A stretch of DNA of 64,000 nucleotides from NCBI RefSeq assembly GCF_050947875.1, contig NC_134568.1:198438258-198502257 (forward strand). Direction: 5' to 3'. The stretch's first letter is position 1, and every line of letters begins with the position of its first letter. The position numbers and the translations under genes are program-made. This document shows positions 32,773-43,612 of the stretch, piece by piece. Below the pieces are notes generated by a model. It was given only the letters and a program-made list of their open reading frames with translations. It ran no database searches and was not told where the DNA came from. Source of the DNA: Dermacentor variabilis. Its lineage: Eukaryota; Arthropoda; Arachnida; Ixodida; Ixodidae.

Positions 32773-32832
32773 AAATCACAAAAATACTGGCCAGTATTTT
32801 TGTGATTTACATACGCGCCCGCGGGCGCGTAT
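32773..32832. repeat. Two adjacent perfect palindromes (36 bp and 22 bp)
   Basis: AAATCACAAAAATACTGG (32773-32790) is followed with no spacer by its exact reverse complement (to 32808). Two bases later ATACGCGCCCG (32811-32821) is followed by its exact complement (to 32832). The first is AT-rich and the second nearly all GC. Confidence 0.9.
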
Positions 32833-33083
32833 ATGTGAAATTTCAATATTCTATCAACCTTCAATACAACTGTTCACGTTTTCATAAACAATACATGTAA
32901 AACTGATTCGCCTATTAGCGATGTGAGCCTTAGCAAATAGGGCTGCATGACGGGATACTTTGCGTCCATAGGACTGTACTTTGGCAGGCTTGTAATAAAA
33001 GTGACAGAGCAAATAAACGAGCCCATAAATGCTTACGCGTTACATGTATACAAAACACAGGACTCACAGTCCAGCGGATATTC

Positions 33084-33243
33084 TGTAAGTGTCCACCTAG
33101 TGGACTGACTATTTCGGCCACCACTGATTCGCTGGAGCTCAACCCGCGAGAAGGAAACTTCTTTTTCGCTGGCACCTTATAGTCCAGTCAATCAGCACTT
33201 CAGCAGCAGCCGAAATGAAGAGTCCACTAGGTCGACACTTACA
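33084..33243. mobile_element. 160 bp MITE with ~34 bp inverted ends
   Basis: The left end GTAAGTGTCCACCTAGTGGA (33085 on, arm to 33118) pairs with the right arm 33209-33242 with few mismatches. A second TAGTCCAGTCAATCAGC segment pairs less clearly inside. No certain TSD was found. Confidence 0.7.
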
Positions 33244-34052
33244 CAAAATACTCCCTGGTTAAGTTGCCGATGTAATTCTTCCTACAGATATGAACCAACC
33301 GATTACTCTCTGCCAACTTGCCCATGTTTGTCGGTCCTTTCACGCTCTCCACTTTCATCATCGCGAACGAAAACAATTTTCGATGATATGACGAAGAGAA
33401 ATTCTCTCTTTTGGTAGGCACTGAGGCAATGTGCCTCTTCAGCGCATGACATGTGGCATTGCGTCCGCGTCGGGATCGCCTATACGTGCGCGGGAGCACT
33501 GCGAAACAGTGCTATAAGCTGACAAATGCAATGTCGTCGTACGAGCAGCGCTGCAGCTCGAAAGGCGTCCACAGGCTGCACTACTCGTATATTATGCGAT
33601 AATAATCGTGAATGAAAGCTTTTAGCTCCACGCCAGCAAACGATTTCGACTGCCAGTGTTGCTTTATCGTGGATAACATGAAATACACGGATCCACGGAA
33701 TAATATATCGCAAAAATGTTGCGAAATTAGCTTGTTTAAATTACATGCATCGAGGAAGTAATGTGTGCCGCTAACATTGAGGAAATAACTGTCGCACTGC
33801 ATGAAAAAAAAAACAAGATGCGGTGGTCAAAAATTTTTCCTTCGCCTCATTTGTGCACCCTATCACGTCTGTATAGTCAAACCAGTCTCTTTTCTATCTT
33901 GCCTATACCTGTTGCGTCTTAAATCCAAAGAAATAGGTTCGTCAATAAGCTGCAATCACAGAATATGTGCTTCGGACCACAAAGACAGCTACAATCATCT
34001 ATAGTCTATAGAAGACGGAAGGTACAAATTAGGCACTGGTTATATACGCCAA
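33244..34052. other. No supported gene
   Basis: Short frames on both strands lack domains. ATCTATAGTCTATAGAAG at about 33998 is a relic of the CTATAGAC satellite. Confidence 0.4.
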
Positions 34053-34890
34053 GGTCGATGCAAATAGGTCGCGAAGCTTCGGGTGAAAAGCGGTTCAGTA
34101 CAAATTTTCACCGATATCAGCAAGGGTTGTTATGGGAGCAGCGATTGAAGCACGACTATGTTTAGAGGGAACAAACATTGGGAAAGAAAAAAGCGATTTT
34201 TAATTCAACCGAGACACCGTTAGACTCATTCAACGAAAATGAAATTCCTGGTCAATATTATATATTCATGACAAGTTAAGAAAATACAAGTTTATTTCAT
34301 TTTATTATTATTAATAAATATATTTCTTTTCAGCGCCCATCGTTACAGGGGGCGTTGACGCCACTATCACTCGCAATGCAATGCAGCTCTTGAAATGTGC
34401 AGAAAGGCGCGCTCGTAAAGTTCACCTGTACAAATATGCCCCCCTCACACGTTGTGCTTTTTTTTTTTTTGCTTATCGAAGTTTGTCTGAATTTGGTGAC
34501 GCGGGTAGCTTCATCGCTTTTTAACCTGTTCAGTCAAAAGTAGTGAGTTAAGACCGCCAGATAATTGTGTAGTTGTTTTCGTGTGACTGCGCTGGCCGAC
34601 GGGCTTGGCGTACGACGATAGGATCAACACTCTATGCACCTAAAGCTTTCGTCGGCCTCCAAAGAAAGTATGTTCTGTGCAGGGGTGCGATTTCGACAAC
34701 CGTATGGCTGGCCTTTTCCTGCGTCGCTTTCCGCACTGAAATCTCGAAACGCCCATAGAATGGCGCCCATCGAAAGTCAAACGGTGGGGCCATTTGAATA
34801 TATACCTCTAAAAGCAGGCCAAAAAAACAAATTTCGCGCCTTCGAAAACAAAATGACGTCACTTCTATTTTTAACGGATATGGTGTCACA
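34053..34890 (+). repeat. Dispersed 0.8 kb repeat, copy B
   Basis: Collinear with copy A (20703-21499), from GGTCGATGCAAATAGGTCG through AAAATGACGTCACTTCT. It is longer because of an extra segment near 34770-34800 and a T run at 34460. No ORF or inverted ends; the family is unknown. Confidence 0.75.
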
Positions 34891-35070
34891 TTCCCTAGGC
34901 GAGTCGACTAGGGATTCTGAAGACCGTCCAGCAGCAAATCTCCATCGTCGACTCCGCTGTGATACCACGCCCATGCTCTCAATAACCCGCAGTCACTCCG
35001 CCTCCGAAGAGACTGGTTTGGAATATGTGGCAAGAAAACAACCTGTTCCTATCAGGTCGTCAAGTTGTTC
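34891..35070. other. Short spacer
   Basis: No feature seen. Confidence 0.4.
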
Positions 35071-35430
35071 CCCTCCTTTTCATCCTTCACTGAAGCTGCA
35101 CAGGTAAAGGGCGGGGTGAGGGCCTTTTGTGGGACCCGTCCAGAGTTGGTGTCCACGCGGCGTTGACTTCTGGATAGGCGTTGATGGATGCGTGGTGGTT
35201 TGACTCGTGTTAAACGTCTAATTAAATGTGACTCCCAAATCCTCGTGGTTGTTCACCTCCTTTTCATCATTTGCTCAGGCTGCCAGGTAAAGGGCGGGGT
35301 CAGGGCCTTTTGTGGGACCCGTCAAGAGTTGGTGTCCACGCGGCGTTGACCTCTGGGTAGGCGCTGAAGGATGGGTGGCGATTTGATTCGTGGAAAACGT
35401 CCAATTAACGCCTTTGTGGAGTTGAGACGT
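35071..35430. repeat. 183 bp tandem duplication
   Basis: AGGTAAAGGGCGGGGT at 35102 recurs at 35285. CCTTTTGTGGGACCCGTC and GTGTCCACGCGGCGTTGAC follow in both. The copies are closely similar, so the duplication is recent relative to nearby repeats. Confidence 0.85.
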
Positions 35431-36926
35431 AACATAGGATTTTTTTTTCGAAAGCAGTCTATTAATTTTTGCTCAGACACATTTGACTAGCCACGGTCAG
35501 ATGTTGTGCCACAACCAAGGTTGCGTCGAGAAGGTGGTACAAAATAGGCAAGAAAACGTCGCCACCTGTATTTTGCTGTTGAGGAAGCTTTAATTCTGGG
35601 GCTCCTAACTACATGGGAAAGGAAAAATTGTTTTCATCGGCAACAACCGCAACAAGTTTGATTAGGTTTGTGGCACATTTAAAAAAGAAAGTTATAATCC
35701 AATGATTTTAGGAATCAGATTTTTCATTTAGGCCCATGAATTATTTTAAAGAATTGTTGAAAATTGCAAAATTCGAAAAATGAAACTATCAAGTTTAAAA
35801 CTATACAACTTAGCAATCAAAAACGGTATCACAATGCCGTAAACTGAATGAAATAGCGCATCTAAAGCGTATAAAATTGATTCATTATACATGGTTTTCA
35901 AATACACCACCAATACTTCAGTAGGGCTTTTGGAAATCCCCTGTAAACATTGCAACAAATTCACATAATCTACAACTTAATGTACCAATTCTTTTCGCTT
36001 TAGATGCTCCAATGGATGCACTTTACAGAACTGCGACTTGTATTTCTGATGCAGAGGTACGAATTTGTAAACTTCGTTCTATTTTTTTTTCAAACTCGCC
36101 AATTTTTTGAAATTCTCGTAAAAAAAATTCAGACCAAAATCAAATTTCAGCTTCCTACAATGACTGCAAATTGAGTTTCTCTCCCAAATGCAAGAAATTT
36201 CATTCATATCGATCCAGGAGCTGTCCCATGAAAGCATTACTGCGTTTTACATGAATTTGACTAGGCGGCGTAAGAGTTGGCCCCGAGCTAACGCTTCCTC
36301 TTAATACCTATTCTAGCCCAAAATCAAGCATCAACTGTTGATAAATTCCACCTATTTCGCATACAGGCAAGTTTTTTTTATTACTACCTTTGAATGTGTG
36401 TGGTCCGGCAGAAAGTGATCCCGACACCATAAAACACGTACTAAAATTCATTTATGCAATTTATTTTGGTTCAATCTGAAAACAGTTGTTTACAGCGTCG
36501 TATATGGAACAAACAGGGAAATTGAAGTTTTTTCCTTTGTTTATCTTTATAGGCATGGGTAAAAACATCAACAAAAACAAGGGCTAACAACAGGGCAAGG
36601 CTTTACAAACGTAAAACAAAACAACAACTGAGGTCGTGATGACTATTCAACAAAGGCATCTAACAACAATCGCGCAAGTAGGTACTCATCTATGCAAACA
36701 CATGTAAGCAAGCAAGCAAACAAACAAGGAAGCACGTTCCGCACAGCTCTCGCGCCACCCATATACTATTGTCGTACGCTACGAAACGATTGTAGCCCAA
36801 GACGCCCGTAGACATTTATGAATGCCCTCCAGCATCGTAGGACGACACGAGTACCGCTAACCCCCGTATTCGCGAACGGATCTCGACTCGATCCCTCTTC
36901 CCCGACTCTATATACCGAATAAAGAC
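35431..36926. other. AT-rich region, no gene seen
   Basis: Long A/T-rich stretches (35690-36180) without domains. AAGCAAGCAAGCAAACAAAC at about 36706 is a short microsatellite. Confidence 0.45.
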
Positions 36927-36934
36927 CCACCGGA

Positions 36935-37264
36935 TAAAGCCCCTAAATTCGAAAAGCACTGCCACGCTTTGAAAAATGCCGCCTCCTCCTCGCACGCTCT
37001 GGCCTAGGCCGACGCCGCGTCGCTATTGGCCTACTAGCATCACGTGGGCCCTCGCGCCGTGCATCAGCGCCATTTTTGCTCGAGAAGAGTCTACGGTTCC
37101 AAGAGTCTACGGAGTGGCGAGGAGCGCATGTTGGCGCCGTTGCTACGCTCGAGCAGTGTAGGCGGCGTCACGGCCAAGAAGGGGGCGTGAAAGAGAGGAG
37201 TAACGAGGAGGAGTGAAGGCGGAGGAGGAGAGCGTCGCTACTTTATGAAGTTTAAGGGGCTTTA
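36935..37264. mobile_element. 330 bp hAT-type MITE with perfect 8 bp TSD
   Basis: CCACCGGA at 36927-36934 and 37265-37272 is a perfect 8 bp TSD. The termini are TAAAGCCCCT and AGGGGCTTTA, with inverted similarity extending about 35 bp. The interior is GC-rich without a transposase. An 8 bp TSD plus TA-starting ends fit hAT. Confidence 0.85.
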
Positions 37265-37272
37265 CCACCGGA

Positions 37273-38083
37273 CAGAGTGCAGCGCCACCCCTCGACTGGA
37301 GGAGAAAGCGGGCAATGGCCCTTGGTGATTCCTACGACGAGGAGACGAGTGCGTTCGAGTAGACTCGGACAGCAGCACGGTTGCGAATTCTTTGCTACCC
37401 TGAAGGGCCATTGAAGCGCAGTGACAACTTCTGTCGAGGGGCGGCGCCATTATCGCGTGGGAAAAAGCGCAGTAACGATTGAGCATATTTTGTTAGCATG
37501 TTGCGTCATACATCTAGACGTAAATGCAAAGGAAACACTTTCACACCCTTAAGGGTGAGGGCGTAAGAAATTTCATTGCGTCAAGATGTAGTTATCCTGC
37601 CGAGCTTTCTCCTGTAAATATTGTAGAGAAGAGCGAGAACGAATCTGCCGGGAGGAACAGTAAGAGACGTCGATAGGTTGCGTAAAGATAAGGAAGGCAC
37701 AGAATAATAAAGAGCGTATAGCAATATACTCAAAGGTTCGAGTGTTCGATAGCACGAAGAATGGATCTTATGGGGTCAAGAGCAAACGAAGTAGATAGCA
37801 CTGGTTACGATGCTCAACAGAGAGACAGCTGGATGGTTCAATTTTAAACCATCCACCCGTCTATCCGCTGTGCCTAGATTGAGTGGATGAGCGTCCTAGA
37901 ATACGGGTCAAGCAAAAAAAAAAGAAACGACGTTAGTTTAGTCAATAGGAACAAGAAAACTAGTCTTTTCCGACATGTTGTAATAAAGTGCACACGTACC
38001 ATTTGAATGCCAAATTAGCGGTGGTACTTTTGGCTCCACCTGCATTGACATTTGTTGGGCGTGTTGGTAAACTGACTTCGAAA
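37273..38083. other. No supported gene
   Basis: Short minus frames without domains. A GATGGTT..AACCATC mini-hairpin lies near 37831. Confidence 0.4.
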
Positions 38084-38182
38084 GCATATTTAGCGCCAAC
38101 GAACAAGGAAAGAAAGGAGACGACACCACAATGCGCATTGCGGTGTCTCCTTTCTGTCCTTGTTCGCTGGCGCTAAATATGC
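38084..38182. repeat. Hairpin MITE, TAGCGCCA-ended family, copy 2
   Basis: The left arm GCATATTTAGCGCCAACGAA (38084 on) folds onto the right arm ending GGCGCTAAATATGC at 38182. The pairing is almost continuous over about 41 bp, with a 3 nt deletion in the right arm. The loop is itself the palindrome CAATGCGCATTG. The AGACGACA core and ends match the copy at 1672-1776. Confidence 0.85.
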
Positions 38183-39397
38183 CTTCCACCTGTATGTTCT
38201 TTATCGAAAGGTGTGCAGGGAAGTGGTAAAGCAACTACTTTGGACGCTTACTTACCTAGTTTAATGTTGATCATTAGTTTTAGGCAATTATCAAAACCAC
38301 AACGCAAGTCATTATTTTATTTACTGAGCTCATGGCCTTTCACTAGGCAACAGAAAAGCAAAAGCCAGGGATGCAAGAACTTTTTTTTTTGTTTATAGCG
38401 CATGAAACAAGAACGAATATAAAACGGTTTTAGAATAAAAGGTCGTAACTCCTGCCTCGTGATCATTAGATTTGCCGCGCTGCTTCAGGTATCCAGAATT
38501 ATATGATGTCGGGGCCATGTAATCTAAGTAAGATATTTAAGGCAGATAAGTTTTCTGTCTACCTTCTCTTCCGCCACTGCGACCTTTCGGCTGATAGTCG
38601 GCGCTTGTGTTGTCCGTTTCACCCTTACGTGTCCGTGTCTGCAAGCCTTTTTCTAATACGCATTTATGTCAACATCACGTTTCCTGAATAATTTGCGAAA
38701 CATATACATAATAACATGCGACAAGAACACACTGCAAACTGTCGACCAGGCTGTTTAGTGAATGATCGGTACTCAAGTAAATTTCGCTGGATTTGCATTT
38801 CCGCAAAGGCAGCCGCGCAAAGGCGGCACTATCACTTTACGGTTAACAGGTACTACCCCTAGAGGCCACATAGCTTCTTTCTTTTTGAAAAACAGCAAGC
38901 TTTTTATTTATTTTCGATTTAGTTGAGGCACCTTCGGAAGACTTCACAATGTTTTAATTAAACTTTCATGTATGTAGCCAACGGACAGATAATGTAGAGC
39001 GAATAAAAATGGTATGTTGACAGAAAACGAACATGAATAAACTAGATAACGAAGGCCAAGTTTCTATAAAAATAATTCTTAATGTTGCACATTACATTCA
39101 AATATACACCTTTTCTTCTACAGAAAACGATAATAAGAGCCATCGCGAAGCCAGGTATAATTAGCATAAATATCAACGTGCGACGCACTGAGCTCGTATG
39201 GCGCTAACGGCGAACCTCTGTACTTATTCGCACCGGTTCATTTGTTCACATAATCACAGCATTTGAAAATGACTTTGTTCACCAGCAGATTTCCTGGCAA
39301 GGCACAGGGGCACACCAAATGAAGTTTAACGTCATATGCGAAGTCATCATGTTAACTGCATTTCTTGCTATGATTTACAAGACAGGAAAACTGCTTG
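38183..39397. other. Downstream flank of the ABHD-like gene
   Basis: No ORF of interest. TTTATT at 38903-38912 would be AATAAA on the minus strand and could be a distant polyadenylation signal for the gene whose stop lies at 39949; this is speculative. Confidence 0.35.
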
Positions 39398-39410
39398 GTG
39401 CTTGCATAGT

Positions 39411-39578
39411 TAAAAATTAAATTATGGGGTTTTACGTGCCAAAACCACTTTCTGATTATGAGGCACGCCGTAGTGGAGGGCTCCGGAAATTTCGACCATC
39501 TGGGGTTCTTTAACGTGCACCTAAATCTAAGCACACGGGTGTTTTCGCATTTCGCCCCCATCGAAATGCGGCCGCCGT
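39411..39578 (-). mobile_element. SINE (Ruka-like), 5'-truncated, copy 2
   Basis: GTGCTTGCATAGT at 39398-39410 and 39579-39591 is a perfect 13 bp TSD. The body reads from GCGGCCGCATTTCGATGGGG to AATTTAATTT on minus; the tRNA-like head is missing. It lies 370 bp past the ABHD-like stop codon, in the same orientation, possibly within that gene's 3' UTR. Confidence 0.9.
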
Positions 39579-39948
39579 GTGCTTGCATAGTCGCAGATAA
39601 TAGGCGCACGTGGAAAACAGGCAAGACTGAGCAGTCATGCTGAGCAACAATGTTTTCTACAGACTTAAATCTCTTCGTGCTCAAAAAGATGACTGGTCGG
39701 ACCCATTGCTATATTCTCGTTCACCGTCGAGAATGGCCCGAGTCCGCTCTTGTGAGCACTTATTGAAAAAGCTTTGCAATTCCAGGCCACAATGCCTGCC
39801 CGTCGAAGTGTCGCAGAATCTCTACCCATGACTGCTGACGTGTTGGCACTTTGAGTTCTGTTTGAGCCTTACAATGATGGGTCCTCCTGTGCTTGCGTAT
39901 CATCACGTGGTCCCATATTAAAGATCACGCACGGCACAAGAAGCAAAA

Positions 39949-40092
39949 CTATTCTTCTGCTTGGCGGTCCGTCGCGAAGGTGCCCGATCCGAGTTTAACA
40001 CCGCTGTTGGCAAGGTCGCACACCTTGTTGACGAGTTCGTTGAACTTCTCAGGCTGGTCCATGTGCACGTTATGACCGCAGTCATCGAACAC
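39949..40092 (-). CDS. ABHD4/5-like: ABHD4/5-like hydrolase, last exon
   Basis: Terminal exon of a minus-strand alpha/beta hydrolase. It begins after the acceptor TCGACGCAG in phase 0 and encodes VFDDCGHNVHMDQPEKFNEL, then VNKVCDLANSGVKLGSGTF, ending DRQAEE and TAG: 47 codons plus stop. GHNVHMD carries the catalytic His and the H-x4-D motif typical of ABHD4/ABHD5. DQPEKFN matches the family's DQPxxFN. The preceding exon (53318-53504) ends in phase 0 with a donor, giving YVDVQ-VFDD across the junction. The protein would act on acyl lipids, probably at lipid droplets or membranes, by family inference. Confidence 0.9.
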   Translation of the reverse strand: MFDDCGHNVHMDQPEKFNELVNKVCDLANSGVKLGSGTFATDRQAEE

Positions 40093-41325
40093 CTGCGTCG
40101 ATTTTGAAAAACCAAAAAAGAAGCGTTTTAAGTGAACGTGATAACAAAGTCGCAGTTCTAGCAACAAGTTTATGCGTCACAGAATGCAAATCTGTTGCTA
40201 TTCGCTACAATTCCAGGCATTCTTCTTCTGATATACGTGCCATTTTCCATCCTTCCTCCCACATCGCATCCTTTCCAAGGCTAATAATTAATTAATTAAC
40301 TTCAGCAAGTATCGTGCTGATACCTTTTAACGTAACAAGTACTATACATGCAAAAATTCCGGTTGGCAGTTGGCAAGTGTCAAAAGTGGTGAGCGAGTCG
40401 TTTGAAGTTATCAAGCCGAAGGTCTGACGGAACCGAACAGATAAAACACGAAGCAGCGGGTCCAGTTGAATTAGTGGTTGCCATAGTTTATGAAAAAGAC
40501 CATCACGAAGCGTGAGATCACAGGGCCCGAAGAAGCAGTACGAGCGCTGACATTTCTTTGTTTTCCACAACAGAAATCCTGAATTTTTAGCAACCACTAC
40601 GCAAGCACAACATGGCGTTTTTTCCCGTTTATTCGAAATAGCATGCAATACCTTGGTGTTTGCACTGACCCTGTGAAGCATCTTGTCTGACGCCTCCTAT
40701 GTGTCATATGTAACACTCAGGCGTGTTACCACGTAACATTTTACTTGCAATAGTAAGTTATACATAATGTTTAGAGTCGTAATAGTAATCCCTATCTGCA
40801 CACATTAGCTCAAGGACTCACTTGCGCCGGCTGCATACAGTATTCCCGCTGCGAGATAAATCCAAACCTAATTTACTTATTTCCAGTCGTCTTTTGAACG
40901 CAAAATGTGAACAGTGGAGATATAAGGAATCCTTGCTTCAGTCTTCGGTAAATTTCTACCATTTTTGTGCATCTTCGTCGTTGCCAAGCGACCTGTGCTC
41001 GGTTGTCCCAAATTACTACTTTTAGCAGTTCTACGAAGTCGACGTCTGTATCCTCATGCTCGACAATATGTCCCACAGAAACTCCCTGGCTACGTTCTCG
41101 TAAGCTCCCTTATATCTACGAAACGCTATCCATAATGGTCTACTCTGAGCCATTTAAATGTCTGCATGTGCACAGAGTTAGTATAAAAATATTAATGTTT
41201 AAGCGTTGGCCTGTCCCTGAATCCTTTCTCTAGTTCCCCCAGTATTCCCTTGTTCTCCACCCGCGTTGACAGCTCGATTTTATTGGCTCGCATTGCCGTT
41301 CTCACACAGGCGGACCCAGCTAACT
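40093..41325. other. Intron sequence, no element recognised
   Basis: Start (3' end on the minus strand) of a 13.2 kb intron of the ABHD-like gene. A pyrimidine-poor acceptor region precedes 40092. Small frames here are unsupported. Confidence 0.5.
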
Positions 41326-41460
41326 TTAGCCGAGGAGGAGGAGGAAAGAACTTTATGGTGTGCCCTGCGAGTTGGTGGGGAGGGCCAAAGGCCCCGCCTA
41401 GGTGACGGCCAGGAGTTCTTGGGTCCTGGCGGCATCCTCGGCCCGCTGGACGGCCCATAG

Positions 41461-42619
41461 TTAATCTTCGAGGGCGGGGCTGAGCAGCGCGGCTTCCCAG
41501 CGCGTGCGAAGGCTGCTGCTAGAGGCCGCGTTTTCTTTATTGTTATGTATCCCTCGGCATTCCCATAATATATGCTCCAGAGTGGCTCTGGATTCACATG
41601 TTTTGCATTTGTCCGTAGGATATACATCCGGATATATGATGTGCGAGAGCGCAGGATTCGGATACGTCCTAGTTTGTAACTGCCGCCATGCGACAGACTG
41701 CTTTTTTGTCAATTTTGCGTGAGGTCGCGGGAACATGCGCCTCTCTAACCTATAATGTTTCGTGATGTCATTATATGTGGTCATTCTCTCCTCCCACTCC
41801 CACTCATTTACTGCACCGTCACGTCCGGAGGGTGTCGGGGCGTCACTTGCGACTGCGGCTCGGTCCGTAAGCGCTCGAGCCGCGTCGTGTGCCGCCTCGT
41901 TGTTGCCGTCCTCCGCGAGGGTGTGAGCGGGTGTACGGGTGATGTATATCTTTCTTTTGTAATTTTGGCCTTCTGCAAGAAGAATTGTAGTGCCTCCGGG
42001 GAGATTCGGCCGTTGGCAAAGTTTCTTATTGCCGTCTGAGAGTCGCTGACTATCACGGTTGCGTTAGTCTGAGCTGCTGCGAGCGCTATGGCTACTTCTT
42101 CAGCTATCTCGTTACTTGTGGTGCGTATCGTCGCGCACGTCTTGCACCGTTTCTCCCTATCGATTACGGCTACCGTAAACCCCCGTTTGCGACTGTATCG
42201 AGCCGCGTCTACGAACACTGCGTCCTTGTCGCTGCCGAATTTCTTCTGTATTTGCTTCGCATTTTCTTTCTTTTGTCCTTATTGTGTTCTGGGTGCATGT
42301 TCTTTGTTAAGGGAGGTATTACCAATCTTTCCTTCGTATCTCTCGGGATGTCCACCTTGACACCATGCTGTGTGTGGTAACCTATGTCTAATCTCTCTAG
42401 GATGTGTCTGCCTGCTCTAGTCTTAGAGAGGCGTTCATATTGTGCCGTACACTGCGCTTCAATGAGCTCGTCTATAGTGTTGTGTAGGCCTAATTGTAGC
42501 AACTTGTCCGTGCTGGTGCTGATCGGTAGTCCTATGGCTAGTTTGTATATTTTCCGAATCAGGCATTCTAGTTTGATCTTTTCCGCGACCTGCCATTTTA
42601 AGTACGGCGCTACGTACAC
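41461..42619 (-). pseudogene. I-type LINE ORF2 C-terminus: connection, RNase H, zinc motif
   Basis: Three frames in series. First MYVAPYLKWQVAEKIKLECL, LLQLGLHNTIDELIEAQ and PPLTKNMHPEHNKDKR (connection). Second, RNase H: FVDAARYS (Asp), EIAEEVAIALA (Glu), VIVSDSQTAIRNFANG (Asp), so all three carboxylates are kept. Third, the C-terminal motif CKTCESRATLEHILWEC with PNPALSHIIYPDVYP before it. RNase H removes template RNA during second-strand synthesis. Frameshifts near 42215 and 41800 break the ORF. Confidence 0.8.
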
Positions 42620-42630
42620 TATTCTACTTA

Positions 42631-43590
42631 TTACGAAGGCCTGTATATTAACCTGATTGTGTTTTCCTCTTTCATCCCGCTATGTTTATTTGTTATCCTT
42701 CTGATTAGCCTCATGATTTTCGCTACAGTTCCCTCCAGTCTTCTGAGGGTTTCTCCGTTGTTGCCCTTAGCTTCAATGAGGAGCCGGATTAGCGCCAGAT
42801 TGAATAGCATCGGTGATAAGACCGAGCCCTGTGGCGTACCTGCGCTGCCTATCTCGATATCCTCCGAAACTAGGTCCGCTATCGTGATCTTTGCCTTTCT
42901 ACCAGTTAAAAAATTGCGTACATAATCGTACGTGCGTTTTCCCAGTCCTAGTTCGCCTACTCTATCTAGTATCGTTGCATGTGTTACGTTATCGAAGGCC
43001 TTTTTTAGGTCCAAACCGAGAATTGCCTTTGTCGATCTGCCCGAATCGTCTATGATCTGATGTTTTAGTTGTAACAGAGCGTCCTGCGCTGAGAGGTTTC
43101 TCCTGAATCCTATCATCGTGGGCGGGAGCGCGTCCGAGGTGGTTATCCTCGCTAGGACCACGTGCTCCATGAGTTTCCCCACGCAAGAAGTGAGAGATAT
43201 GGGTCTCAAGTTCTCAATTTGCAGTCGCTTGCCCGGTTTAGGTATTAACACAATTTGTGCCGTCTTCCATTGCTGCGGAACCTGCCCTGCCTCCCAACAT
43301 TCGTTAATATATTCGGTAAACTTAACTATAGACTCATCGTCCAAGTTCCTGAGCGTTTTATTCGTTACACCGTCTAGTCCGGGTGCCGACTTCGTATTGA
43401 GTTTCTGCAGGGCTGCCCTGACCTCTGGCTCGCCGATTTTGCTGTCTAATTCGTCATTTACCTGCCCTGTGTAGTCAGGGTGTATGACGGGCAGCGCTTG
43501 CGAGATGTATCTTTTCTCGATTTCCTTGAGGAAGCCCTGCTCTGTCCCTCGGTACGTTTGTATTAGCCGATTTATATTTTGCCTATGTGC
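42631..43590 (-). pseudogene. I-type LINE reverse transcriptase lacking the YADD segment
   Basis: Upstream of 43344 the text reads EPEVRAALQKLNTKSAPGLD with a shift. Then DDESIVKFTEYINECWEAGQ, TAQIVLIPKPGKRLQIENLR, GFRRNLSAQDALLQLK, AILGLDLKKAFDNVTHATIL and GTPQGSVLSPMLFNLALI. Immediately after that comes RLLIEAKGNNGETLRRLEGT, part of the thumb. The stretch that normally holds YADD is gone but the frame is kept. The ORF ends RLIYRPS at 42631. Confidence 0.85.
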
Positions 43591-43612
43591 CGACTTTGTC
43601 CTTCCTTATAAC

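Noticed and set aside
40873..41076. Possible extra exon encoding MGHIVEHEDTDVDFVELLK
   Set aside because: The flanking ABHD exons already join in phase without it, and no family match is recognised.
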